DNA of 24,187 nucleotides. Source: Christensenella sp. UBA3944. Lineage in GTDB: Bacteria; Bacillota; Clostridia; Christensenellales; DTU072. Position numbers and translations under genes: made by a program. The notes beneath the pieces were generated by a model. That model made no database searches. It was not told the DNA's origin and saw nothing but the letters and a program-made list of their open reading frames with translations. Positions 6,246 to 14,455 of this stretch are shown here, piece after piece. The stretch lies in NCBI GenBank assembly GCA_002385605.1, contig DGDU01000032.1, positions 1 to 24,187 of the forward strand, in the 5' to 3' direction. Position 1 is the first letter of the stretch; every line of letters starts with the position of its first letter.

Positions 6246-9221
6246 ATGGTTAGAAGGTTATCGCTTCTTCTTGCATCCTGTTTGGTGTTTGTTGTTTTTA
6301 TTTTATCGGTTTGCGGCGCAGGGACGGCTTATGCCGCCGATACAGTAAAGATTTGGGATTTTTACGGCGAAATCAGATTGCTTACAGAATTCAGCGAGCA
6401 GATAGATACCCTAAGGTCACAGGGTTCGCAGCCTATAAACGGCGTATTGTTTTACGATAACGCCATTTTCTTCGAGTTTTTCCCACAATCGGGCTACGAG
6501 TACGAATACAGCCTCGATGACTGCGAATCTCCCGCTACCTTTTATCCTCTGGCCTACGGACAGATGCTAAGGGTAGACAAGGACCTCACGGTAAGAAGAA
6601 TAGAGCGCTTCTCTGTCGAGTTCGTATGGGAAGGGGGCGGAAAGGCCGACATTGCAAACAAAGGCTCTTTCGTAAGCCCGCCGCCGCCGCCCGAGAAGGA
6701 AGGCTTTATATTTGTAGGCTGGGAAGAGGAAGGCTCTCGGGAATTATTTAATTTTGAAAGTACCCCGATTAACAAAAACTATATTTTTGTCCCCGTCTAC
6801 AAGCAAATCGTTTACACCTATACCATTACCTTCGAAAGCTATGACGGCACGGTATATTACCGGGATACCTTTCAGAAGGGCTATTATGCCAACCCGCCCC
6901 GGCTTGTAAGGGAGGGCTATATTTTCTTGGGCTGGAAAGAAAAAGGCGCCGACGCTTTATTCGATTTCGAAAACACCGAAATAGATAAAGATTATACTTT
7001 CGCCCCCGTTTACGAGCAGATAACCTACACCCTTACCTTCGAATACCCCGAGGGAACGGTATTTTACAGGCAGCCCGTCCCCCAAGGATATTTCGGCAAC
7101 CCGCCCCAAGCGCAGAGGGAGGGCTATACATTTCTGGGCTGGAAGGAAAAGGGTTCGGGGGTTTTATTTGATTTCGAAAAAACCGAAATAGACAAAGACT
7201 ATAATTTTGTTGCCTTATTCAGGGAGATAATTTTCACCCTTATCTTCGAATATCCCGAAGGCACGGTATACAAGGCCGAAACCGTACCCTATTCACAAGC
7301 CGCGCTCACAAACCCGCCGATACCCGTTAAGACAGGCTATCGGTTTTTGGGCTGGAAAGAAAAAGGCGCCACAGGATATTTTGATTTTGAAGCCACCGCG
7401 ATAGACAGAGATTACACCTTTATCCCCGAATTCAAAAGGGTTTATTCCTTGCGCTTCATTCACCCCGACAACGACGAGTTTCTTATCGAATGCGAAGGCG
7501 GGCTGTTCGACATCGGAACGGTGCCGATGCCCGCGATACCCGAAGGACACGATTTTGTCGGCTGGAGAGATAAAGAAAGCGGGGCTGTATTTGATTTTTC
7601 GGCAGCGCAAATAGAAAAAGATTATACATTTACCGCCTGCTTCAGAAAAATCATGCTTCAAGTTAAATTTTATTATTACGAAAACCCGGATCCCGTTTAC
7701 AGCTTCGAGGCCGAATACGGCTCGACTATTTGCAGGCAGGATCTCGAGATTTTGGAGTGCGAAGTTTCGGAGGGCGAGGTTTTCAAAGGCTGGAAGGAGC
7801 AAGGCGCCCCCGGCTTTTTCGATTTTGACAAGCCCATAACAGCTTCGGTCAGCCTTTACGCCGTTATCGAGCCGCTTAGTTTTTGCGTAAGGTTTTATGA
7901 CGGCGACATTTTGCTCGCCGAGGTAGACGCCATATACGGGAGGAAGCTTCCGCAGTTCCCCGATCCGCCGGCAAAGAAAAACGCCCGCTTCGTGTATTGG
8001 TCAAAAACCCGGCCGCCCGAAACAGACCGCTTCTACCCCATCGAGGTAATAAAATGCGAGCTAAGCCTTTATGCCGTGTTCGAGCCCATAAATTACGCCG
8101 TAATCGCGGATATTTCGCAAGGTATCGCTCTTATCATAACCCCCGAATACCCCGACCCGGGCGAAACCGTGAGTTTTGCCTACACTCTGCCGGAGGGGTA
8201 TACCCTTGCCCAAAAGAAAGTTATTGACGGGGGCGGCACGGTTATCCCGCTTGAGGGCGACAGCTTTGTTATGCCCGAAAGCAATGTAACCCTGATTCTC
8301 ACCCTCGAAGCCGAAAAGTACAAGGTAGAGGTATACACCGACGGCATACTCGCCGCGTATGTAACCTACGGAGAGCCGTATACCCCCGCCCCGCCCGAGG
8401 TGCCCATGCATTACGCCTTTGGAGGATGGTATACGGACGCCCAAAAAACCCTACCCTACGGCGGGACTGTTACCGCCGCCTACGGGCAAGCGGTTTATTT
8501 ATACCCGGCTATCGAAAGAAAATCATATAACATCACCTTCAGGTACGGCTACGGAAGTATAACCGAAAGCGTTGTCGAAACGCTGTATGGCGACACACCC
8601 GCCCCGCCCGACGCCTCTATAAACGAAAACATCGTATTTGCCGGCTGGGACAAAGAAATCTCCCCAGCCGAAAGCGATACCGTCTATACGGCAAGATATA
8701 AATTTATGTTCGATAAGTATTATTACGACGGCGACGCCATCATACATACAGAAAGGGGAGAGCTCAGCGAAAACACTTACGCCCCGCCCGAAAAGGAGGG
8801 CTACACCTTCGCGGGCTTTACCGTTAAGGAGATAAACCACGGCGGCTTCATCGCCCGATATACCGCCGTTTATGTCTCCAACCCGCCGCCCTCGGGCGGG
8901 CAAACGGAAGAGCCCGGCATAACGCCCGGGGACGAAATTCCCGATACTCCCGAAACACCGGCAAACGAAAACCCGACAGAACCCGGCGGGCAGCCCTCGG
9001 CCCCCGCTCAGCCCGCTGCCGACAGGCCTGAAATCCCGATTGGCAGGCTGCTATACGGCTCACGAACCCCGCAGGGAGAGGTTGTCATCACCGCCCGAAA
9101 GGGCGAACTGCTCTTCCTTTGCGTATATGTGTTTGCCCTTTTGCCCGTAGTCCGAGCTTTCACGCGCATCGTCATCAAGCGTAAAGACCTTCCGGCTTTA
9201 TTCAGGAATCCTGATAAATAG
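6246..9221 (+). CDS. Membrane-anchored InlB/Listeria-Bacteroides repeat surface protein
   Basis: This is a 991-residue exported protein. Residues 1-30 are a signal peptide (two Arg, a long hydrophobic core, cleavage probably after AYA). About residues 122-878 hold roughly eleven repeats of 60-75 residues of the InlB B-repeat (Flg_new) type, with GY.FLGWKEKG....FDFE.T.IDKDYTF as the best-conserved form. Repeats 2-4 are close copies and later ones diverge. About residues 880-935 are a Pro/Glu/Thr-rich wall-spanning linker. Residues 954-972 are a transmembrane helix followed by a basic tail (IKRK), with no LPXTG, so membrane anchoring is likely. These repeats are extracellular spacer or adhesive modules in other Bacillota. 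No enzymatic domain is visible. The gene has a consensus promoter, and its 3' end overlaps the convergent vanW-like gene by 20 bp. Confidence 0.9.
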   Translation: MVRRLSLLLASCLVFVVFILSVCGAGTAYAADTVKIWDFYGEIRLLTEFSEQIDTLRSQGSQPINGVLFYDNAIFFEFFPQSGYEYEYSLDDCESPATFYPLAYGQMLRVDKDLTVRRIERFSVEFVWEGGGKADIANKGSFVSPPPPPEKEGFIFVGWEEEGSRELFNFESTPINKNYIFVPVYKQIVYTYTITFESYDGTVYYRDTFQKGYYANPPRLVREGYIFLGWKEKGADALFDFENTEIDKDYTFAPVYEQITYTLTFEYPEGTVFYRQPVPQGYFGNPPQAQREGYTFLGWKEKGSGVLFDFEKTEIDKDYNFVALFREIIFTLIFEYPEGTVYKAETVPYSQAALTNPPIPVKTGYRFLGWKEKGATGYFDFEATAIDRDYTFIPEFKRVYSLRFIHPDNDEFLIECEGGLFDIGTVPMPAIPEGHDFVGWRDKESGAVFDFSAAQIEKDYTFTACFRKIMLQVKFYYYENPDPVYSFEAEYGSTICRQDLEILECEVSEGEVFKGWKEQGAPGFFDFDKPITASVSLYAVIEPLSFCVRFYDGDILLAEVDAIYGRKLPQFPDPPAKKNARFVYWSKTRPPETDRFYPIEVIKCELSLYAVFEPINYAVIADISQGIALIITPEYPDPGETVSFAYTLPEGYTLAQKKVIDGGGTVIPLEGDSFVMPESNVTLILTLEAEKYKVEVYTDGILAAYVTYGEPYTPAPPEVPMHYAFGGWYTDAQKTLPYGGTVTAAYGQAVYLYPAIERKSYNITFRYGYGSITESVVETLYGDTPAPPDASINENIVFAGWDKEISPAESDTVYTARYKFMFDKYYYDGDAIIHTERGELSENTYAPPEKEGYTFAGFTVKEINHGGFIARYTAVYVSNPPPSGGQTEEPGITPGDEIPDTPETPANENPTEPGGQPSAPAQPAADRPEIPIGRLLYGSRTPQGEVVITARKGELLFLCVYVFALLPVVRAFTRIVIKRKDLPALFRNPDK
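6609..8880 (+). repeat. About eleven InlB-type beta-grasp repeats
   Basis: Units of about 200-225 bp encode a beta-strand (Y.LTFEYPEGTV), a PP turn, GY.F.GW, then FDF and DY.F strands. DNA identity is visibly high around the GGCTGGAAAGAAAAAGG segments near 6930, 7140 and 7350, so the middle units were duplicated most recently. Confidence 0.8.
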
Positions 9222-10392
9222 CCCTTACAATCCTCACTCCCTTTTGCGGCTGATAGGTGTCCCGCCTAAGCCTCACCGAGCTTGTCAGCTTGCCGCCCTC
9301 GTAGATATCCATATACCCCTCGGAAACATACCCGCTTTTGGGCGGCGTGAGCACCTTAAACAGTTCCCCCTCTGCAAGCAGGGAGTCGTCGCAGATTTCC
9401 TCATAATCGTCGCAGGGCAGCTCCCTTAATATCTCGCTGCGAAAAACAAGCTTTTTGTCTTTATTAAGGTTTATTCCGTAAAAAGTGAACTTAACATTAT
9501 TGCCGTCGCACTCACCTTTGATATACACGGGGTAGCCCGAATTGTTCTCAAACTCGAAGTCGTTCGCCGACGACACCATGGCATCGAAAGACAAGGGCAC
9601 ATACCCCACGGGAAGGGAATGCCCGCATACATTTACGGGCTTAAGCCCCGCCCGTATGACGGCATTATAAAGCGTGGTCGATACCTGGCAGACCCCGCCG
9701 CCTATCCCCTTTACAAATTGCCCCGAAGAAATTATCTTTGCCTCCAGAAAGCCCCTCTGCACCGTGCGCGGGCCCACGGCCTTATTAAAAGAAAACCTCT
9801 CGCCTGCCTGCAATACGGTGCCGTCTATAAAGGATACCGCAAGGTTTATGTTGTGTTTTCTGGCGGGAGACGAGGTAGAATAATTGGTCGAAAAACTTGC
9901 CGTCTGCTCGGTTATCTTTTTAAGGTCCTCCACCGTCACGAGGGGCCTAATCGGCAGCTTTTTAATCCCGACGGCAATATTTTTATCCATTTTTTCAAAA
10001 AGCGACCTTATTAAGCCCTGTTTATCCGCCTCGACGCCGTCCGCCTCGGGATCGTAGGTAAATTCCCTCTTATCCCATAAAACCTTTGCATCCTTGGGCG
10101 GCCGGTAGATACTTTCCGCCACCTTAGAGATATCCTCCTCCAGGGCAGAGTTAAGCTCGCCGAGAGCCGCCCCCTTGTCCTCCAGTTGCTCATAGAATTT
10201 CAAATAATCGTTGTTGTGTAAGAAAAAAACCTTGAGGCGGGTGCCCGTTCGGATGTTGTAATTTTTTTGCAGCAAAACCTTGTCCCCGTCTGTAACGGTA
10301 AGCTCAAAGCCGCGCCTTACGCCGCTATACAAAAAGATGCCCGTAGCCAAAATGATGGCTACAAGCAGAAAAACACCTACGCGCCTCCTCAT
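9202..10392 (-). CDS. VanW-family protein
   Basis: This 396-residue protein has an N-terminal hydrophobic segment (residues 5-24, after three Arg), so it is a membrane-anchored or secreted protein. A low-complexity charged region occupies about residues 70-170. The VanW domain lies at about 190-310, with SFNKAVGPRT..RGF..A, GGGVCQVSTTLYNA and HSLPVGYVPLSFDA. The C-terminal 70 residues are beta-rich and may be G5-like. VanW was named from a vancomycin-resistance cluster, but its biochemical function is unknown and the family is widespread in Clostridia, so no resistance is implied. It is last in the tilS-hpt-cca operon, 16 bp after cca, with only a weak ribosome-binding site. Its end overlaps the convergent surface-protein gene by 20 bp. 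Confidence 0.88.
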   Translation of the reverse strand: MRRRVGVFLLVAIILATGIFLYSGVRRGFELTVTDGDKVLLQKNYNIRTGTRLKVFFLHNNDYLKFYEQLEDKGAALGELNSALEEDISKVAESIYRPPKDAKVLWDKREFTYDPEADGVEADKQGLIRSLFEKMDKNIAVGIKKLPIRPLVTVEDLKKITEQTASFSTNYSTSSPARKHNINLAVSFIDGTVLQAGERFSFNKAVGPRTVQRGFLEAKIISSGQFVKGIGGGVCQVSTTLYNAVIRAGLKPVNVCGHSLPVGYVPLSFDAMVSSANDFEFENNSGYPVYIKGECDGNNVKFTFYGINLNKDKKLVFRSEILRELPCDDYEEICDDSLLAEGELFKVLTPPKSGYVSEGYMDIYEGGKLTSSVRLRRDTYQPQKGVRIVRAIYQDS

Positions 10393-10408
10393 AGGTATAG
10401 TATGCCTA

Positions 10409-11743
10409 TTAAATCGGCGTCTTACTTCTTAAAAACTCAAATTGGGCTTGTTTGCTAAGCAGATTTTTATCGTTAGCCGCGCTCTCCAGGAGCTCTTTCA
10501 AAATGGCGCTTCTTTTGTTCTCGGGAATCCCCAGATCTATAAGCTCTTTGCCGCCAACCTGCAAATCCTTAATGGTAAAGGGCACTCCCTCGGCCTTCAT
10601 CCTCTCAAACACTTCCCGCATCCGCTTTGACGAGGGGTTAGGCCCCTCCATCCCGCTTCCCTCGTAGTCGGCATTCTTGAGGTCGATGAGGTCGTCCATT
10701 ATATCGTAATTCTTCTGAATAAACAGCCTTAGTTTTTGCTCTCTTGTTTCACATTTTAAGTCATACATGTGGCACTCGACAAGCCTGGCCTGCCTCTCGA
10801 TTACATCCTTGGGAAAACATAACTGCGAAAGCTTTTTCCTCAGCATCTCTGCGCCCGCGAATTCGTGCCCCGCCATCTTGCCCGTTGCCAGCTTCTGGCT
10901 GGGCTTTGAAATGTCATGGAACAGCGCCGCTATCCTTACCGCGGGCGGCGACAGCTCGAAAACCTTTAGTGTATGCTCCAGCACATCGTATTTGTGGAAG
11001 TCCGCCCTTTGCGGGAATTTATCCCCTTCCATAAGCTCGGGCAGGATGTAATTTATAAGCCCGAAATCTATCAACATTCTTACAGCGCGTGAATGGGCGC
11101 CCGAAACACCGTTTTCGGTATCGCAAACAAGGATTTTCGCGAACTCATCGCCTATCCGGCCGTTGTTTATGTTTTTAAGTAACGATGCGTTTTTCTTTGC
11201 CGCCGAATACAGGGCGGGCTCTGTTTCAAATCCGCAGGAGCAGGCTATTCTCACCATCCGAAGAAGCCTGAGGCCGTCCTCCCTGAGCACCCCGTAAGGG
11301 TCGCGGGCGGCTCTAAGAATCCTGTTCTCTATATCTTTTATCCCGCCCAAAGGGTCGACAAACCTTTCTTCAGATATGTCGTAATACACGGCGTTGGCGG
11401 TAAAGTCCCGCCTCAAAGCGTCCTCATAAATGCTGTCCGTAAACCTCACGCTTTCGGGGGTGTGGCTTCCGTCGCCCGTGTAGCTGTCGCTCCTGAAAGA
11501 GGTATACTCGTATTCCTCCCCGCCGCCCTTTATCTTAAGGGTGCCCAGCTTGGGGCTTGTGGGAAGGGCGCGAAATTGCGTCCCCTCGAGAGCCTTTTTT
11601 ACCTCGTCGGGGGTCAGGCTTGACGCGAGGTCGATATCCTTTCCGTCCACCCCCAGCAGGCAATCCCTCACCGCGCCCCCGACCACATACAGGGGGACGG
11701 GAAAAAGGGTTGCAAGTTGCTTGAGGGTAGGTCTGATTTTCAT
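10409..11743 (-). CDS. cca: CCA tRNA nucleotidyltransferase / polyA-polymerase family, with HD domain
   Basis: This 444-residue class II nucleotidyltransferase adds or repairs the 3' CCA of tRNAs. The head motif VVGGAVRDCLLG is at residues 20-31, and the metal-binding aspartates are D36 and D38 in KDIDLA. DALRRDFTANAVYYD and LRLLRMVRIACSCGF follow as the nucleotide-recognition and neck motifs. A HD phosphohydrolase-like segment (AALFHDISKP) is near residue 275. The length fits Bacillota enzymes with an HD region. CCA-adding and A-adding specificities cannot be told apart by eye. The start overlaps the hpt stop by one base (TAATG), giving translational coupling. The one tRNA in this window already encodes its CCA, so a repair role is plausible here. 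Confidence 0.93.
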   Translation of the reverse strand: MKIRPTLKQLATLFPVPLYVVGGAVRDCLLGVDGKDIDLASSLTPDEVKKALEGTQFRALPTSPKLGTLKIKGGGEEYEYTSFRSDSYTGDGSHTPESVRFTDSIYEDALRRDFTANAVYYDISEERFVDPLGGIKDIENRILRAARDPYGVLREDGLRLLRMVRIACSCGFETEPALYSAAKKNASLLKNINNGRIGDEFAKILVCDTENGVSGAHSRAVRMLIDFGLINYILPELMEGDKFPQRADFHKYDVLEHTLKVFELSPPAVRIAALFHDISKPSQKLATGKMAGHEFAGAEMLRKKLSQLCFPKDVIERQARLVECHMYDLKCETREQKLRLFIQKNYDIMDDLIDLKNADYEGSGMEGPNPSSKRMREVFERMKAEGVPFTIKDLQVGGKELIDLGIPENKRSAILKELLESAANDKNLLSKQAQFEFLRSKTPI

Positions 11744-12285
11744 TATTTTCCGCCGTAAATTTCGGGTTTAAGTACGCAGACATCGGGGAGGTTGCGGTAT
11801 CTTTCGGCGTAATCCAGCCCGAAACCTACCACAAATTCGTTGGGGACCTCAAATCCGACATAGTCGCCCTGAAGATCGGTTTCCCTTCTCGAGGGCTTAT
11901 CCAACAGTGCGCAGATTTTCAAAGAGGCGGGATTTCTGCTCTCCATAAGCCTCTTGAGATATTTGAGGGTATGCCCTGTGTCGATGATATCCTCGACCAG
12001 AATGACATGCAGCCCTTCTATCGGCTGCGAAACATCCTTTACTATGCGGACTTCGCCGCTTGTCGAAGTGCCGGCTCCGTAGCTGGATACCGCCATGAAA
12101 TCGAGGCGGACATCTACATCCAAAAGGCGGGCGAGGTCGGCAAAAAACAGCACGGCACCTCTGAGAATGCAAATCATCAGCACGCTTTTGCCGGCATAAT
12201 CTTTGTTGATCTGCTCGGCAAGTTCTTTTGTCCTTTGGGCGATTTGCTCTTTGGTAAGCAGAACCTTTAGTACATCCTTGTGCAT
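11743..12285 (-). CDS. hpt: Hypoxanthine phosphoribosyltransferase
   Basis: This 180-residue type I phosphoribosyltransferase salvages hypoxanthine or guanine with PRPP to give IMP or GMP in the cytoplasm. The PRPP-binding signature VILVEDIIDTGHT is at residues 94-106, with two acidic residues followed by DTG. The CILRGA loop near residue 39 and the SSYG flexible loop near 67-70 are intact. Length is typical. Its ATG overlaps the tilS stop codon by one base (TGATG), and its own stop overlaps the cca start by one base. The tilS-hpt neighbourhood is a classic bacterial gene pair, which strengthens both calls. Confidence 0.96.
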   Translation of the reverse strand: MHKDVLKVLLTKEQIAQRTKELAEQINKDYAGKSVLMICILRGAVLFFADLARLLDVDVRLDFMAVSSYGAGTSTSGEVRIVKDVSQPIEGLHVILVEDIIDTGHTLKYLKRLMESRNPASLKICALLDKPSRRETDLQGDYVGFEVPNEFVVGFGLDYAERYRNLPDVCVLKPEIYGGK

Positions 12286-13562
12286 CAGTCGTCTCCTTCG
12301 TAGCTTACTATTTCAATTATATTTTTTGTGTTTTTGTCAATCTTTACGGCGTCGGCAACCTCTATGCCAAGCACGGCGTATACTTCGGAGCCTTTGGCAA
12401 GCACCAAAAGGCGATTCCTACCGGAAAGGGGAAGCTTTATATCGGTAAGATAATCCGAAAGGCTTTTCTCCTTACCTTTATACCTTCTGAAGCGGTCGCC
12501 CGCCTGCCTCGTCCGCACAACTGCGCCTTCGGGCAGCTTGTCTTCGTCGAAGGTTAATCCCCTTTTTATCTCCGATCCCTTTCTGAACGCTATTTTTGTG
12601 CCTTCGTACTCGTATACTCCGTCCCGCATATACGGCGCCTCAAAAGGCTGCCCCGAGGGGCGCAACACAAAGCGCAAATCGGAATATTCTTTTATGGCAT
12701 CCACCCCGAAAGGCAGGTTTACCCTGGCGTTATTGGGGGCGTTTCTTAGGGCAAGCACCCCTTCGAGATGCCCGTACTCTATATCCCGCATTATACCCAA
12801 AACCCTCAGCGCCTCGGCAATCGATTTTTTCGCGACGGCGGGATGGCGGTCCAAAACCGTCACGGGCAGCGCGACGCCCCTGCCGTCTTTTTTGCAGGGG
12901 GTTATACTCTTGCAAAGAAAGTCCTCTATTTCCTCAAAGACAAGGGCGTTTTTGCGTATGGTCTTTGGCAAATCGGGATATCTTGTTTGAAGAAGGGGCA
13001 TAACCTCGTTTCTTATAAAGTTACGGCGGTAGCCCGAGTCGAAGTTGGTGTCGTCGGTCACATACCCGATGCCGTTTCTGGCGGCGTATTCTAAAATTTC
13101 GGCTTTGCTGTAATCCAGAAGGGGGTGGATATACCCCTCCCTGTCCACAATGCCCCTTAAGCCTCTCGCTCCCGTGCCTCTGAAAAACCTCATAAGCACT
13201 GTTTCGGCCTGGTCATCAAGATGATGGGCAAGGGCTATTATATCTACCTTTTTCTCTTTAAGAAGCTCCTCGAAAAAGGCGTAGCGGAGCTCTCTCGCGG
13301 CAAGCTCTACCGAGATCCCTTCCTTTTCGGCAAGGGCGGGGGCGTCCACCTTCTTGAAATAAAAAGGAAGCCCGTTTTTTTGGCAAAACTCCCTCACGAA
13401 ATCGCTGTCTCGCGCCGAGGCCTCGCCGCGAATACCGTGGTCGACATTTACGACGCTTACTATGGCGCCCTCTTTTAGAAGGAGGTGCAGCAGCACCATC
13501 GAATCCGCCCCTCCCGAAACGGCGACGCCTATGTTTTGCCCTTTGTACGCGCTAACTTTCAT
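12285..13562 (-). CDS. tilS: tRNA(Ile)-lysidine synthase
   Basis: This 425-residue ATP-dependent enzyme modifies C34 of the CAU-anticodon isoleucine tRNA to lysidine, so that it reads AUA. The PP-loop SGGADS is at residues 16-21, followed by VNVDHGIRGEAS and LAHHLDDQAETVLMR(F) motifs typical of TilS. The C-terminal part (FRRYKGKEKSLSDYLTD) matches the TilS substrate-binding domain. The ATG at 13562 leaves only 13 residues ahead of the PP-loop strand, short but workable. There is no Shine-Dalgarno: a TATAAT box ends just 6 nt before the ATG, implying a leaderless mRNA. It is the first gene of the tilS-hpt-cca-vanW-like operon. Confidence 0.95.
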   Translation of the reverse strand: MKVSAYKGQNIGVAVSGGADSMVLLHLLLKEGAIVSVVNVDHGIRGEASARDSDFVREFCQKNGLPFYFKKVDAPALAEKEGISVELAARELRYAFFEELLKEKKVDIIALAHHLDDQAETVLMRFFRGTGARGLRGIVDREGYIHPLLDYSKAEILEYAARNGIGYVTDDTNFDSGYRRNFIRNEVMPLLQTRYPDLPKTIRKNALVFEEIEDFLCKSITPCKKDGRGVALPVTVLDRHPAVAKKSIAEALRVLGIMRDIEYGHLEGVLALRNAPNNARVNLPFGVDAIKEYSDLRFVLRPSGQPFEAPYMRDGVYEYEGTKIAFRKGSEIKRGLTFDEDKLPEGAVVRTRQAGDRFRRYKGKEKSLSDYLTDIKLPLSGRNRLLVLAKGSEVYAVLGIEVADAVKIDKNTKNIIEIVSYEGDD

Positions 13563-13568
13563 ATAATT

Positions 13569-13597
13569 ATTATAACAAAGCCCCTTGTGATTGTAAA
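13569..13597 (-). promoter_or_regulatory. tilS operon promoter, positioned for leaderless transcription
   Basis: On the reverse strand, TTTACA (13597-13592), 17 bp, then TATAAT (13574-13569), and only AATTAT before the tilS ATG. Initiation at the usual distance would place the first transcribed base at or next to the A of the ATG. Confidence 0.7.
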
Positions 13598-13686
13598 TCT
13601 CAATCGCACCCTTGCCAAAGAGTAATTTTTTGCGCCCATATTGGCAATTATTATCATAAAACGCCCTAAATATTTAGGCTGTAAAC

Positions 13687-13715
13687 TTGACAAAAGCACG
13701 GTGATATGATAATAT
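13687..13715 (+). promoter_or_regulatory. Promoter of tRNA-Ser
   Basis: TTGACA (13687-13692), 17 bp, TAATAT (13710-13715), followed 34 bp later by the mature 5' end of the tRNA. Confidence 0.7.
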
Positions 13716-13749
13716 CAAAAAGCATCAAAAACTGCGGCTATTAAGGTAT

Positions 13750-13841
13750 GGAGGAATACTCAAGTGGCCGAAGAGGCGCCCCTGCTAAGGGCGTAGGACC
13801 GTAAAAAAGTCGCCCGAGTTCAAATCTCGGTTCCTCCGCCA
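13750..13841 (+). tRNA. tRNA-Ser (GCU anticodon)
   Basis: The acceptor stem GGAGGAA pairs with TTCCTCC, followed by discriminator G and an encoded CCA (13839-13841). The anticodon stem CGCCC/GGGCG encloses the loop CTGCTAA with anticodon GCT at 13784-13786. A long variable arm of serine type and a T arm CGAG-TTCAAAT-CTCG follow. At 92 nt it fits a class II tRNA and decodes AGC/AGU. Confidence 0.97.
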
Positions 13842-13846
13842 AAAAA

Positions 13847-13879
13847 CAGCGTTGATTCAATGGTTTCAACGCTGTTTTT
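13847..13879. terminator. Rho-independent terminator, probably bidirectional
   Basis: A 9-bp perfect stem CAGCGTTGA (13847-13855)/TCAACGCTG (13866-13874) with a 10-nt loop is followed by TTTTTG on the plus strand and preceded by an A-tract. It therefore ends the tRNA transcript and could also end the convergent TetR gene. Confidence 0.88.
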
Positions 13880-13909
13880 GTTTGTTTATAGATCAGGCTG
13901 TCGGATGAT

Positions 13910-14446
13910 TTATTTTTTCAAAATGCCGTTTAATAGGATATTCTTGGCTTCGTAATATGTCGTCTTAAGGAAGTTGTAGTCGTCCGAAAGGATATACCCT
14001 TCGATGATCAAGCCCTTATAAATGGCAAAGAGTATATGCGCCACCCTCGCTACTTCGATATCCAGAAACACGCCCTTTTTTATGCCGTTGCTTAGCACCG
14101 ATTCCAGCATTTTAACCGACTTTTTGTTAACTTCCTCAAACGGGTCGACATTGGGGAACATCGGGAAAAGCTCGGGGTCGTTTTTTAATATGCTGCAAAA
14201 ATCCTTATCGCCCGAAAGGTATGTTATCGCGCTGTCAAACAGGGCGTTTATCTGTTCTATCGGGTCTTCCGCCTTTGATACCGCGGCCTTAACATAATTC
14301 TGCCATTTCTTCATGGCGTATTCCACAGCATCGTGATACAACGCCTGCTTGGACTTAGCGTAGGAGTACAAATTGGCGTTTGTCATGTTAAGTTCTTCGG
14401 CTATATCAAGAAGCGTGGCTTTTTTGTAGCCCTTTTGAGCAAACTG
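13910..14446 (-). CDS. TetR-family regulator, N-terminally truncated
   Basis: Reading from about 14446, the reverse frame gives QFAQKGYKKATLLDIAEEL followed by NMTNANLYSYAKSKQALY, an unmistakable TetR helix-turn-helix. The normal first 15-20 residues (helix 1 and start codon) are missing. Upstream of the Phe-Ala-Gln the frame continues open, but into sequence belonging to the opposing M24 gene. The remaining 160 residues form the all-helical ligand-binding domain. The internal ATG at 14386 cuts the DNA-binding domain in half and is unlikely to be the true start. As it stands, the product could not make a complete DNA-binding domain. Ligand and targets are unknown. Its former neighbours cannot be seen because of the breakpoint. 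Confidence 0.85.
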   Translation of the reverse strand, partial: QFAQKGYKKATLLDIAEELNMTNANLYSYAKSKQALYHDAVEYAMKKWQNYVKAAVSKAEDPIEQINALFDSAITYLSGDKDFCSILKNDPELFPMFPNVDPFEEVNKKSVKMLESVLSNGIKKGVFLDIEVARVAHILFAIYKGLIIEGYILSDDYNFLKTTYYEAKNILLNGILKK

Positions 14447-14455
14447 CCCAGCTTT
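14441..14455. other. Junction between two 5'-truncated, head-to-head genes
   Basis: Recognisable TetR sequence (-) stops at about 14441-14446, and recognisable M24 sequence (+) starts at about 14449-14452. There is no spacer, promoter or start codon for either. The exact crossover is within a few bases and could include short microhomology. It is a chimeric join in the assembly or a genuine inversion or deletion endpoint. Confidence 0.75.

Noticed and set aside
9202..10392. Vancomycin resistance function from the VanW name
   Set aside because: No vanHAX, vanR/S or ligase genes are present; VanW-domain proteins occur widely in susceptible Clostridia.
14384..14386. ATG at 14386 as the native start of the TetR gene
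   Set aside because: It lies in the middle of the helix-turn-helix, and family-like residues continue upstream in frame for about 20 codons.
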